From Granulicella sp. WH15 (GTDB lineage Bacteria; Acidobacteriota; Terriglobia; Terriglobales; Acidobacteriaceae), in NCBI RefSeq assembly GCF_009914315.1, contig NZ_CP042596.1:3844001-3908000 (forward strand): a DNA stretch of 64,000 nt. Direction: 5' to 3'. A model generated the notes under the pieces. It searched no databases. It was not told the DNA's origin and saw only the letters and a list, made by a program, of their open reading frames with translations. Position numbers and translations under genes: made by a program. Position 1 is the first letter of the stretch. Each line of letters opens with the position of its first letter. Positions 8,684-17,278 of the stretch are shown piece by piece.

Positions 8684-9838
8684 CTATTTTTGAATTTTGC
8701 CGGGAATAGAGTTGTTGCGATTGCGAAGAGTGTCGATGGTGACGGGTGGAGGCGCTGTGGCTGGATTACGTTCGTCCATATCCGGCATATACGCTTCGAT
8801 ACCAGAGGCGGGAGTGATGCGGGCATAGCCCCTTGTAAGTTGGGCCTGGTAGTTGGAGAGGTCAAGGCCGAACCAGGGATGATTGCCAACGTCGATCATC
8901 GTGAGATCGGCCTGATGCATCGTAAATTTGCCAAAATTAATGGTTCCTCCTGAAAGCCGGAGGAAGTTATGCCATTGGGCGAGTTTCACCTCATCATTGT
9001 GGGCATTGCCATACACCACTTCGACGTCGGGAGGGTCGATGTGGATAGAGGTGATCTGACCTCGAATATGCGGAGGAGGAAGAAGGATACTGGTATCGAA
9101 GATGATGTCATTGTCCGAGATCTGGATACCAGGGATACGGGTGGCACCCACGATGTCGGATACCTGGATGCGAAGAGCGCCCAGCAAGCCTTTCATCGGG
9201 ATCTTCAGAAGGCTGATCTTCTCGATATGAAAACGAACATCCCCGTCGGGGAGAGGAGATAGACCACCTACGATTTCGACCGGGAGAGGAACGATTTTCT
9301 TGAGGAGGCCGTGCACCCTAAGCCGTTCCCCGTCAGGCTGAACGGTGATCTGTTTTAGCGGTGCATCTGGCAGTGAGACAGCATTCAGGTATGCCGCAAG
9401 GTCTCCGATATTGGCATGGATCACTCCCTGCCGGATATTGAAGATGAAAGATTCGGGCGCATCCAGCGAAGGAACGATGCGTGGGTTGATGCGAAGCATC
9501 TCGCCACGAATCCAGAGAATATAAACGCGGAAATGGGGTCCCTTACGGAGACGGATGTTGTGCGCCCAGAGAGTGGTGGGAGCGGAGTCATCGTCGTTGA
9601 CTGGTGTCGTAGTAGGGATTGCGGGGGATGCTGGTTTCAGGACGGCCGACGCTGGTCGCCAGTTGTGCCATAAGAAAGCGCAGACCACGAGCGCGGCAAT
9701 CATGGCAACGGAGACAATCAGGATGGAACGCGGCGGAGTCACAGGAGTAGTGTAGCGGTAAGCCTTGATCTGCCTAACTGACACCACAGCGGTTGGTTTT
9801 CTTCCTCTACCGGATTGGGGGCAGACGCGACAGGACAC
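8684..9838 (-). CDS. Membrane-anchored protein of unknown function
   Basis: A protein of up to 384 residues with one N-terminal membrane segment (PRSILIVSVAMIAALVVCAF), then a proline/threonine-rich linker, and a large extracytoplasmic part made of alternating beta-type segments (for example VYILWIRGEMLRINPRIV and VRFHIEKISLLKIPMKGLLG). The layout recalls lipid-binding or AsmA/LmeA-like envelope proteins, but I do not recognise the family. The GTG at 9838 is the upstream limit. Inner GTG codons nearer the membrane segment may be the true start, since 9838 is only 27 bases from the 3' end of the same-strand tRNA. Confidence 0.65.
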   Translation of the reverse strand: MSCRVCPQSGRGRKPTAVVSVRQIKAYRYTTPVTPPRSILIVSVAMIAALVVCAFLWHNWRPASAVLKPASPAIPTTTPVNDDDSAPTTLWAHNIRLRKGPHFRVYILWIRGEMLRINPRIVPSLDAPESFIFNIRQGVIHANIGDLAAYLNAVSLPDAPLKQITVQPDGERLRVHGLLKKIVPLPVEIVGGLSPLPDGDVRFHIEKISLLKIPMKGLLGALRIQVSDIVGATRIPGIQISDNDIIFDTSILLPPPHIRGQITSIHIDPPDVEVVYGNAHNDEVKLAQWHNFLRLSGGTINFGKFTMHQADLTMIDVGNHPWFGLDLSNYQAQLTRGYARITPASGIEAYMPDMDERNPATAPPPVTIDTLRNRNNSIPGKIQK

Positions 9839-9864
9839 CCCAATAAGTCGTTGATTCCAAATAC

Positions 9865-9941
9865 TGGTAGGCGAGGCAGGGATCGAACCTGCAACCCCGA
9901 GCTTAGAAGGCTCGTGCTCTATCCAATTGAGCTACTCGCCC
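9865..9941 (-). tRNA. tRNA-Arg (anticodon UCU), CCA encoded
   Basis: On the minus strand the 5' acceptor GGGCGAG pairs with 3' CTCGCCT (one G-U). The anticodon arm CGAGC-CTTCTAA-GCTCG gives anticodon TCT, and the T-arm carries GGTTCGATCC. The 3' end reads ACCA, so CCA is encoded in the gene. It reads AGA codons as arginine. Confidence 0.96.
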
Positions 9942-9986
9942 GTACCGATTCGATTGTAGCCCGCCGGACGGCGGCGATGCGAGAAC

Positions 9987-10628
9987 TTATCGGCGCGGCG
10001 TGCTCGCCGGTTCTGTAGCCTTGGGGCGGAACTGCGCGAGGTCTTTGCTGCGGATGAGTCCGGCGACCGCCTCGAGCGCCGTCTCCCAGTGGCTGTAGGC
10101 CGAGGCAGCGTCGGCGCCCAGGGCGCGCACGTAGACCGTGATGGCGAAGCCCTCCTGCGGGCCGGTCAGGTCGACCAGCGCGGGGCGGAGGACACACTCC
10201 AGCGCGGCCAGCGGGTGATCGAGCGGCTCGGCGTGGCGGACCAGGCGGTGCAGCAACTGTTCATGCTGGTGAAACGAGGCGAACAGCGACCGCTCGCGCC
10301 AGATGAGGTCGAGGTAGCTGGCGAAGCCGAAGGGCTGTTCCTCGGGAAGGTAATCCAGCTCGAAGTGCAGGCGCTCCAGTTCGTCCGGCGTCGCGGTCCA
10401 GGCGTCGCACTTGGCCGTGAAGACAGGCGAACGGACCGCGTTGAGCGCGCGCAGGGCGTGCATCAGCGCAGGGTGCTGTTCGGCCTCGGGCAGGTAGTCG
10501 AGGTCGTAGGGGTTCTCGCGCAGATCGACGAAGCCGGCGCCAATCGACGGGTCGTCCGTGTCGTGGTTCCAAGGCACGACCAGCACAGGATCTTCGGCAC
10601 CGCACTCGACAGACCAATCGGAGAGCAT
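9987..10628 (-). CDS. Conserved hypothetical protein, cytoplasmic
   Basis: A 213-residue protein with no signal peptide or membrane segment and many acidic and aromatic residues (DDPSIGAGFVDLRENPYDLD, HPLAALECVLRPALVDLTGP). I do not recognise a family. Codon use matches the neighbouring chromosomal genes and there is no overlapping competitor, so it is probably real. It lies between the tRNA and the divergent TldD-like pair. Confidence 0.65.
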   Translation of the reverse strand: MLSDWSVECGAEDPVLVVPWNHDTDDPSIGAGFVDLRENPYDLDYLPEAEQHPALMHALRALNAVRSPVFTAKCDAWTATPDELERLHFELDYLPEEQPFGFASYLDLIWRERSLFASFHQHEQLLHRLVRHAEPLDHPLAALECVLRPALVDLTGPQEGFAITVYVRALGADAASAYSHWETALEAVAGLIRSKDLAQFRPKATEPASTPRR

Positions 10629-10771
10629 CCGTATATTATCTCAGGGATTCGCGTCGGCAAGGATCAAACTGCGGAGACAAGCGCCGCGCGCCGCCGTCTA
10701 AAAAGCGGAGTGCAAATTCATTTAGACTCGGCCTCAGTCTCATCTTTGTCGGGGAAGGTCTGGAATCCATT

Positions 10772-12511
10772 TTGAACAAGCGTAGGTGGTGGGCAGGTGT
10801 GATGGCCGCCTCGCTGGCGGCAGCGCCAGCCTGGGGTGCGGAGGCAAAGGGCGCGGTGCGCGTCGAGAGCGGCAAGGCCGATGCGGTGCTGATCGGCGCG
10901 ATGGAGCTGGAGTTGGCGCGGGCGATGACGTCGCTGGGCAGTGATGCTGCACAGAAAGGAACGCAGCCGACGCCGAAGCCTTACTTCATCAGCTATGCCG
11001 TCTCGGATGCCGAGAGCGTGGCGATCTCTGCGCAGTTCGGCGCGATCACCGGCAGCAACCAGAGCCGCCGCCGCAACGCCGACGTGCAAGTGCGGCTCGG
11101 CAGCGCGGCCGAGGACAATACGCACGGCGATCATCGCAACTCCGCCTTGACCACTATGCCGCTGCCCCTGGTGGACGACCGCGAGGCCATCGCGCGGAGC
11201 CTGTGGTTTGCGACCAATCGCGGCTATGGACGGGCGCTCGACGGCTTTCTGAAGGTGAAGACCGAGCAGCAGGTGCGTGCTCGGGAGGAGGATGCTTCGA
11301 ATGATTTTTCCGTCGAGAAGCCTGCCTCCGAGATGCTGGCTCCAGCGCCGAAGCTGACGATCGACCAGGAGGCATGGGAGAAGCGGCTGCGCGAGATCTC
11401 CGCGATCTTCAAGGGTTTTCCCGATATCTTCTTCAATAACGTCTCGCTACAGGCTTCGAATGAGACGGACTATTTTGTGTCGAGCGAAGGGGCTAAAGTC
11501 GCGACGCCGAACCATGTGGCTCGGCTTGTCGTGGTGGGCCGCACGCGTGCCGCCGACGGCATGGACCTCTTCCGCGTAGAGACTTTTGAGGCCGACGAAC
11601 TGGGACATCTGCCCGATCAGAAGACGCTGCTCGAGAAGACCACGGCTATGGCGAAGAACCTTGAAGAGTTGCGCGCCGCGCCGATCACCGAGCCGTTCGA
11701 TGGACCGGCGATCCTGAGCGGACGCGCAAGCGCGGTCTTCTTCCACGAGGTGCTGGGGCATCGTCTGGAGGGCCAGCGGCAGCGAGGCGATGATGAAGGG
11801 CAGACCTTCACCAAGCTGCTGAACAAGCCTATTTTGCCGACGTTTCTCTCGGTCGCCGATGATCCGACTGTCGCAAAGTTCAACGGCGTGCCGCTGAGCG
11901 GGCACTATAGCTATGACGATGAAGGTCAGCCTGCGCGACGCGTCGAACTGATTAAAGATGGCGTGCTCGATACTTTCCTGATGTCGCGGCAACCCATCGC
12001 CAGCTTCCAGAACAGCAACGGCCACGGCCGCGCGGAGAGCGGACACATGCCCACGGGCAGGCAGGGCAACCTCATCGTGACCTCTACCAAGAGTGTGAGC
12101 GACGCGGAGCTGCGCACGATGCTGAAGGCCGAGGCGAAGCGGCAGGGCAAGCCGTATGGGCTTTACTTTGAGGACATCTCCTCGGGCTTCGCGGTGACCA
12201 CGCGGCGCAGTCCGCAGGCGTTTCAGGTGATTCCGCTGGTGGTCTATCGGGTCTTCGTCGATGGACGACCGGATGAACTGGTGCGCGGGGTGAGCATCGT
12301 GGGCACTCCGCAGGCCGCGCTGAACCGTATTCTCGCCACGAACGATAAGCAGGATATTTTCAACGGAATCTGCGGGGCCGAGAGCGGAAGCATCCCGGTG
12401 AGCGCGGTCGCGCCCGCGATGCTGGTGAGTGAGATCGAAACCCAGCGCCAGTCGCAGGGCACAGCCAGACCGCCGGTGCTTGGGCCGCCCGCGACGGAGG
12501 GGACGCGATGA
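10772..12511 (+). CDS. TldD/PmbA-family metallopeptidase, exported
   Basis: A 579-residue protein with a Sec signal (residues 1-23, ending AWGAEA). The C-terminal two thirds match the TldD/PmbA (U62) family, with the zinc motif HEVLGH at about residues 325-330 followed by RLEGQ, and the later GxxSGG-like region (NSNGHGRAESG, ISSGFAVTT). Cytoplasmic TldD/TldE form a heterodimeric peptidase that trims unfolded peptides; this protein is a secreted relative. Start is TTG at 10772, which keeps the signal peptide; an ATG at 10802 would cut into it. It overlaps the next gene by ATGA, so the two are translationally coupled. Confidence 0.85.
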   Translation: MNKRRWWAGVMAASLAAAPAWGAEAKGAVRVESGKADAVLIGAMELELARAMTSLGSDAAQKGTQPTPKPYFISYAVSDAESVAISAQFGAITGSNQSRRRNADVQVRLGSAAEDNTHGDHRNSALTTMPLPLVDDREAIARSLWFATNRGYGRALDGFLKVKTEQQVRAREEDASNDFSVEKPASEMLAPAPKLTIDQEAWEKRLREISAIFKGFPDIFFNNVSLQASNETDYFVSSEGAKVATPNHVARLVVVGRTRAADGMDLFRVETFEADELGHLPDQKTLLEKTTAMAKNLEELRAAPITEPFDGPAILSGRASAVFFHEVLGHRLEGQRQRGDDEGQTFTKLLNKPILPTFLSVADDPTVAKFNGVPLSGHYSYDDEGQPARRVELIKDGVLDTFLMSRQPIASFQNSNGHGRAESGHMPTGRQGNLIVTSTKSVSDAELRTMLKAEAKRQGKPYGLYFEDISSGFAVTTRRSPQAFQVIPLVVYRVFVDGRPDELVRGVSIVGTPQAALNRILATNDKQDIFNGICGAESGSIPVSAVAPAMLVSEIETQRQSQGTARPPVLGPPATEGTR

Positions 12512-14205
12512 AGAATATGCACTACTTTTTGTTACATACTGCTTTAGGACTGGCATTTGCTACTAATTCAGTTGCTTGTTTTGCCGTGGACACGCCTGCG
12601 CCTGCGGTTCTGGCTGCGGCGGAGAGTGCCGCGGCTCAGGACAAGATGTTGCAGGCGATGCTGGCCGAGTTGGAGCGAGAGAATAGCGGGCTGGTACTTG
12701 AGGGTATGCAGCGGCCTTACTTCATCGAGTATCGCCTTGATGACATCGCCAGCTACGAGGCCGTGGCCAACTACGGCGCGCTGACTCGCGAGGAGCAGGG
12801 CCATCAGCGGGTCGTCCGTGTCACCGTGCGGGTGGGCGATTACAGCGCCGATTCCAGCTCGCTACGCGGTGATGGGGCCATTCAGCTTGCGCCTGAGGAC
12901 AATGATCCCGCGGCGCTGCGCTATGCGCTCTGGACCGCGACGGACGATGCCTATAAGGCCGCGCTGCGTGCGTATGCCGCTAAACAGGCGGACCTGAAGC
13001 GATTTGAAAAGGTGCAGCCCGAGAAGGACTTCGCACCGGCGGCGCCCTCGATTCACATTGGGCCACTGGTGAAGATGGAACTCGACCGGGAGGAGTGGAA
13101 GCGTCGCCTGATCGATGCCAGTGGAGCTTACCTGAACGATGAGCAGGTCTCCGCGGCGGCGGCCGATGTGCAGTACTCGTCCTCGAATCTGCGGGCTATC
13201 GTGGTCAATCGCTATCTCGTCAATACCGAGGGGACTGTGCTGCGCCAGGGGTACTCGGGCTATGCCGCGAACATCAGTGTGAGTGGACAGGCTACGGATG
13301 GGATGCGCCTGGGCCGCGACAATGGAACCGTTGGAGTACACGCCAGCGAGCTTGAGTCGGCGGCGGCGTTTCACCAGCGCGCGGTCGATGATGTGAAGAG
13401 CCTTGAGGCGCTGCGCAACGCGCCTGTGGCCGATGCCGAGGACTATCATGGCCCCGTGCTCTTCAGCGGCGATGCGGCGGCTGATGTGCTCGACCGGCTG
13501 TTTGTACCTAACGTTGAGGCGGATCGTCCTGATGCGGGAACGACGGCTCGCACGCGCGGCGCGTACACATCCAGTTACAAATCGCGGGTGCTGCCCGAGA
13601 TTCTAAACGTGGTGGACGACCCGCTGCAGACGACCTTCAACGGCAAGGCTTTGCTGGGTTCTTACTCCTTCGACGACGAGGGCGTGGCCGCGCAGAAGGT
13701 TGAAGTCGCCACAAAGGGCAAGCTCGAGAACTACCTGATCGGGCGTACGCCGGTGCGTGATTTTCCCGCGTCGAACGGACACGGCAGAGCCGCGCTGGGG
13801 CAGGCTGCGCACTCGCGCGCGGGCGTGCTGCTCTTCACCGCGACCACGCCTACTCCGGCTGCCGAGATGCACAGCAAGCTGCTCGCAATGGCGAAGGAGC
13901 AGGGGCGGCCCGTGTACGAGGTCGAGACCATGGGCGGCGAGGCGACGCCGAGGCTGCTCTACCGGGTGCAGCCCGACGGTAAGCGCGAACTGATCCGGGG
14001 CGCGGTCTTCGATGAACTGGATAACCGCAGCCTGCGCAGCGATATCGTTGCGGCTGGGGACGACTCTTACATCTCGAACACGCTGGGCACGGTGCCTCAG
14101 ACGACCATAGCGCCGAGCCTGCTGTTCAGCGATATTGGTGTGAAGCGGGCGTCGGAGGAACAGCAGAAGCTACCGTACTACGCACCGCCGACGCCGGAAA
14201 AGTAA
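12508..14205 (+). CDS. Second TldD/PmbA-like protein, zinc motif missing
   Basis: A 565-residue exported protein (signal peptide to about residue 27) that is collinear with the gene before it: both have the IEYRL/ISYAV start, the DREEWKRRL/DQEAWEKRL segment, and DDPLQTTFNG followed by SFDDEGV. At the place of HExxxH it reads DAAADVLDRLF, so it cannot bind zinc in the same way. The arrangement parallels TldD (active) with TldE (inactive partner), and I infer a heteromer. The ATG overlaps the upstream TGA. Confidence 0.82.
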   Translation: MKNMHYFLLHTALGLAFATNSVACFAVDTPAPAVLAAAESAAAQDKMLQAMLAELERENSGLVLEGMQRPYFIEYRLDDIASYEAVANYGALTREEQGHQRVVRVTVRVGDYSADSSSLRGDGAIQLAPEDNDPAALRYALWTATDDAYKAALRAYAAKQADLKRFEKVQPEKDFAPAAPSIHIGPLVKMELDREEWKRRLIDASGAYLNDEQVSAAAADVQYSSSNLRAIVVNRYLVNTEGTVLRQGYSGYAANISVSGQATDGMRLGRDNGTVGVHASELESAAAFHQRAVDDVKSLEALRNAPVADAEDYHGPVLFSGDAAADVLDRLFVPNVEADRPDAGTTARTRGAYTSSYKSRVLPEILNVVDDPLQTTFNGKALLGSYSFDDEGVAAQKVEVATKGKLENYLIGRTPVRDFPASNGHGRAALGQAAHSRAGVLLFTATTPTPAAEMHSKLLAMAKEQGRPVYEVETMGGEATPRLLYRVQPDGKRELIRGAVFDELDNRSLRSDIVAAGDDSYISNTLGTVPQTTIAPSLLFSDIGVKRASEEQQKLPYYAPPTPEK

Positions 14206-14218
14206 CGGAGATTGTTAC

Positions 14219-14710
14219 GTGAATATGCAGGGAGTTCGACTTACGGTTGTGGCGCTGGTGGTCCTGATGCTATACGGCAGCAGACTGACTGCGGGCTCCG
14301 CTCGCAAGACTCCGGATGGGCTCAGCTTCGGGATGAAGCCGTTCGTGATGATCTCGCGGCTGCTGGCGCTGCTGGTCTACATCGGCTACTTCATCTACTC
14401 GGTGCGGACCAGCCGGTTCGTGATGCCCGCGTGGCTTCCCATCGTCATCCTGATCGTGGTGGGGTTCAGTATGATTCAGCTTCCCGGAACGATTGTCCTG
14501 GGACCGGATTCGCTCTCGCAGAGGTTCTGGCTGCTGAAGACGAAGGTGATCCGGTATCGCGATGTAAGTTCCGTGCAGGTCTTCGGAGCGGGGCGCGCGG
14601 TTCGCGTCATCGGCGATAACCGCGTGGTGATTACTCATACAAACAACCACTCGGCGGCTGAGGAGTTCAAAGCGGAGATGGTGCGACGGACCGGGAAGCA
14701 GCTTAGTTAA
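14219..14710 (+). CDS. Membrane protein with PH-like domain
   Basis: A 163-residue protein with hydrophobic stretches at about 7-25, 42-62 and 70-90, then a soluble C-terminal part (LGPDSLSQRFWLLKTKVIRY, VRVIGDNRVVITH) that has the strand pattern of bacterial PH-like domains. Start may be GTG 14219 or ATG 14225. It follows the TldD-like pair by 13 bases and is probably in the same transcript. Its 3' end overlaps the convergent rlpA gene by 8 bases. Confidence 0.65.
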   Translation: MNMQGVRLTVVALVVLMLYGSRLTAGSARKTPDGLSFGMKPFVMISRLLALLVYIGYFIYSVRTSRFVMPAWLPIVILIVVGFSMIQLPGTIVLGPDSLSQRFWLLKTKVIRYRDVSSVQVFGAGRAVRVIGDNRVVITHTNNHSAAEEFKAEMVRRTGKQLS

Positions 14711-15482
14711 GACGAGTGAGGTATGGCTCCGCGTCCGGGATGTGGATCGAGTCGGCGATCTGCTCGGCGTGCTGGCGGTCGGACTGTGCCGGATTGATCC
14801 GGACCCAGTGCCCTGTCGGCCCGGCGAACTCGATGACCTTGGCGTTCGCGTAGCGTCGCATCAGATCGTTCTTTAGCTGGACGGCCTCGCTCTGGTCGAG
14901 GAACGCGCCGATCTGCACGCACCAGCGCCCGGCGGGGTCGGCGGTGTTATGCGCGAAGGCCTCGATCTTCACCTTGGCCACGCCCGCGCGATAGATGCCG
15001 GTGGCCTTGGCCGCAGCCAGCGAAAGATCGAGCACGCGTCCCTGCACGAAGGGGCCGCGGTCGGTGATCTTTACGACCACGCTCTCGTTAGTGGCCAGGT
15101 TGGTGACGCGCACGGTGGTGCCCATAGGCAACGTGCGATGAGCGGCGGTCATGGCGTTCTGGTCGAAGATGGAGCCGTCGGCGGCCTGGCGGTTATGGTA
15201 CGGCGGCCCGTACCAACTGGCCAGCCCGATCTCGGTGGAGACCGGCTTGCCGTTGAGATCGTCCGGCGGCAGCGCGGGCCGGGGCGCGACGCTGCCTTGG
15301 GTAGAAGGAGCGGGCCGGTAGGCCGGGCGGCTGGTGGAGTTGATCGGCGGGGGAGGAGGCACGTAAGCGGTCTGCTGTTTGTGATGGCAGCCCGTCAGGA
15401 CGACCAGCAACAGCGCCAGCAGCAGCGGCGCGAGCGTGCGAAGGTTCGGTGGCGTGTTCTTTTTGGGGAAAGGTGACATCAC
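14703..15482 (-). CDS. rlpA: RlpA-like lytic transglycosylase lipoprotein
   Basis: A 259-residue lipoprotein with lipobox LTGC at about residues 29-32. A proline-rich linker is followed by the double-psi barrel (GLASWYGPPYHNRQAADGS, DRGPFVQGRVLDLS with the conserved aspartate) and a C-terminal SPOR domain (WCVQIGAFLDQSEAVQL). RlpA cleaves naked glycan strands at the septum, and SPOR brings it to denuded peptidoglycan. Its start codon overlaps the stop codon of the small gene upstream, so the two form an operon. Confidence 0.92.
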   Translation of the reverse strand: MMSPFPKKNTPPNLRTLAPLLLALLLVVLTGCHHKQQTAYVPPPPPINSTSRPAYRPAPSTQGSVAPRPALPPDDLNGKPVSTEIGLASWYGPPYHNRQAADGSIFDQNAMTAAHRTLPMGTTVRVTNLATNESVVVKITDRGPFVQGRVLDLSLAAAKATGIYRAGVAKVKIEAFAHNTADPAGRWCVQIGAFLDQSEAVQLKNDLMRRYANAKVIEFAGPTGHWVRINPAQSDRQHAEQIADSIHIPDAEPYLTRLN

Positions 15483-15742
15483 AGATCGGATTTGCTGGGC
15501 GGCGGCGGGTTTTGCGGAGGCCGGGCGTCGTCCATGCGCTGGGCCAGCCGTTGCAGCTCGTTGGCGGCAACTCGCAAGGCCTCGGAGCCGTAGCGGCGAA
15601 TGTCCGGGACGACCTCGTCGTTGATGTAGCCGATGAGGCGCTGCACGTCGGTCTCGACGCTCTCGCCGGCTTCACGCAGACGCTGCTCCCACGACTTGGA
15701 ACCGGGCTGATGCGATGGGTCGTGCGATGGATCGAACGGCAT
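15479..15742 (-). CDS. Small helical protein, first gene of the rlpA operon
   Basis: An 87-residue hydrophilic protein with a proline-rich C-terminus (PPQNPPPPSKS). The middle (RLREAGESVETDVQRLIGYI and EALRVAANELQRLAQRM) is predicted to be amphipathic helix. It has no signal peptide. The ATGA overlap with rlpA supports both its reality and coupling. Function unknown. Confidence 0.65.
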   Translation of the reverse strand: MPFDPSHDPSHQPGSKSWEQRLREAGESVETDVQRLIGYINDEVVPDIRRYGSEALRVAANELQRLAQRMDDARPPQNPPPPSKSDL

Positions 15743-15838
15743 GGGCAGGCCCCTCCCATGTTCAGTATGAAAGCGCCGGGACCGTAGAGGAGTAAAAATC
15801 GCAGGCGCGGTGCCCGCGGAGTAAACCGCACCGAATGA

Positions 15839-15955
15839 GCCTGCCCGTACAACTACTCACCCAATGTGAGCGTCCGATGAACAAGGGAACCGATAGGACC
15901 ACAGGACGGGCAGGCCGCTCTCGCCAGGGCAACGCTTGGGTGAGCGCGGTTTTTT
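15839..15955 (+). promoter_or_regulatory. Possible structured leader RNA ending in a terminator-like hairpin
   Basis: A 10-base arm GCCTGCCCGT (15839-15848) pairs perfectly with ACGGGCAGGC (15906-15915) and encloses about 57 bases. Directly after it, CGCTC (15916) and GAGCG (15942-15946) can close a second hairpin, followed by CGG and a run of six T. The layout is that of a ligand-sensing leader with an intrinsic terminator ahead of the gene at 16047. I cannot assign it to a known riboswitch class. The rest of the 15743-16046 gap shows no gene. Confidence 0.35.
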
Positions 15956-16046
15956 GCGTCTTCGCTCCAGCTCACCCATGCTTCAGGTTCGAAGATGCTT
16001 TAAAGACGGGATTGCCGTCTATAGAAGAAAGAGCACGTTGAAGACA

Positions 16047-16904
16047 ATGATGAATCGTTCGTACACCGATGTGACCAAGATGCGAGACAGCCTACAGCAG
16101 AGTTTCCTGCTGAAAAAACTTATGTGGGGAGTGGCGCTCTGCGGCATCGCCATCGTTCCCTGCCATGCTCAGGACACCGCAAATCCGGTAGAGGTATCCT
16201 CTTCGGCTGGCGCTTCTCTGCTTCCCGACACTTCCCTGCTTCCCGATGCGCCGGGCTTCTCGACTTCCTACGCTGCAAGCCATGAAGGCGTTGCGGACGA
16301 CGCATTTGCCGCGCAGCCTACGCAGACCCGCGTCGCCAGTATGCACGACCGCACCATCCGCGTGGGCGTGACCGCTCCTCGCCTGTCGGTTGGGGATAAG
16401 ATCCTGCTCGGCCTCTCCGTCGCCACCTCGACCAAGGCGATGATCGGATGGGCTGCATCCGCTACCTACGAACAGGCGATCGACGGAAGCCCGAACTACG
16501 GGCAGAGTGCAAAGGGCTTTGTGCAGCGGTTGGGAGCCGCGTCGGCGCGCGCCTCCTCCAATACCATCTTCACCGACTCCATCCTGGCTCCAATCCTGCA
16601 CGAGGACCCGCGTTACTACGAGATGGGCAACCGCTCCGGTTACATCAAGCGGTTCTTCTATGCGGGCACGCGCACCATCATCACGCGCGACGACAACGGG
16701 CACCCTACACCCAACTTTGCGATGCTCGGCGGCAACCTGGCCGGAGCGGCGCTGACCCAGGCGTACTATCCCTCCAGAAACACCGGCTTTGGGCCGACGA
16801 TGAAGACCTTTGGCGGGTCGATGGCTGGAGCCGCCGTGGGGTTCATCGTGGAAGAGTTCTTCCGCGACTCCATCGACCGGCTGTATCACAAGGCGACGGA
16901 CTAA
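16047..16904 (+). CDS. Exported protein of unknown function (acidobacterial type)
   Basis: About 285 residues from the ATG at 16047 (ATGs at 16050 and 16080 are also possible; the frame is open back to 15936). A signal peptide ends at VPCHAQ. The mature part has a low-complexity start, then two glycine-rich hydrophobic helices (FAMLGGNLAGAALTQAYYP, GFGPTMKTFGGSMAGAAVGF) and the motif HEDPRYYEMG. I recognise this only as a conserved protein type of acidobacterial genomes with no known role. It sits downstream of a possible structured leader. Confidence 0.7.
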   Translation: MMNRSYTDVTKMRDSLQQSFLLKKLMWGVALCGIAIVPCHAQDTANPVEVSSSAGASLLPDTSLLPDAPGFSTSYAASHEGVADDAFAAQPTQTRVASMHDRTIRVGVTAPRLSVGDKILLGLSVATSTKAMIGWAASATYEQAIDGSPNYGQSAKGFVQRLGAASARASSNTIFTDSILAPILHEDPRYYEMGNRSGYIKRFFYAGTRTIITRDDNGHPTPNFAMLGGNLAGAALTQAYYPSRNTGFGPTMKTFGGSMAGAAVGFIVEEFFRDSIDRLYHKATD

Positions 16905-16952
16905 CCTGTGTCTCCTCTTGATCCTCGCGCTGTGATGTACCGTTAAGTTGTG

Positions 16953-17114
16953 ATGGAGTTGCCGGCAAAACATCTCGAGGCCTTAGTCTGTCCGGTCTGC
17001 CGTCAGGGCCTGCGGCTGGATGGCAATACCGTGGCTTGCACGGGATGCGGGCGGAGATATCCGGTTGAAGATGGGCTGCCGGTTCTGATCTCAGCCCGAG
17101 CCACTCCGGCTTGA
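16953..17114 (+). CDS. Trm112-family small zinc-ribbon protein
   Basis: A 53-residue gene with ATG at 16953 (GTG one codon earlier). It reads LEALVCPVCRQGL, then VACTGCGRRYPVEDGLPVLI: two CxxC pairs and the conserved C-terminal YPVxDGIPVLL pattern of the Trm112/YcaR (UPF0434) family. Eukaryotic Trm112 activates methyltransferases; bacterial members are often single-domain proteins of this size with an unclear role. It follows the previous gene by 48 bases. Confidence 0.85.
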   Translation: MELPAKHLEALVCPVCRQGLRLDGNTVACTGCGRRYPVEDGLPVLISARATPA

Positions 17115-17151
17115 GCCCGTGGGTGGCTGAAGGTGACTCCCCAGTCCACCT

Positions 17152-17179
17152 ATTTTCAGCATCTTATTTTCAGCATCTT
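17152..17179 (+). repeat. Tandem duplication of a 14-base unit
   Basis: ATTTTCAGCATCTT occurs twice without spacer. It lies in the gap between the Trm112-like gene and the patatin gene, where no other feature is seen. Confidence 0.8.
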
Positions 17180-17278
17180 AGCTCAGATGCGAACATCTCC
17201 TGGTCCACAGGGCTTGTGCTGTCGATGTAACCACCGGATGTACTCGCGCATCTCAAACGCTTTGTATACGGTTGAAGC

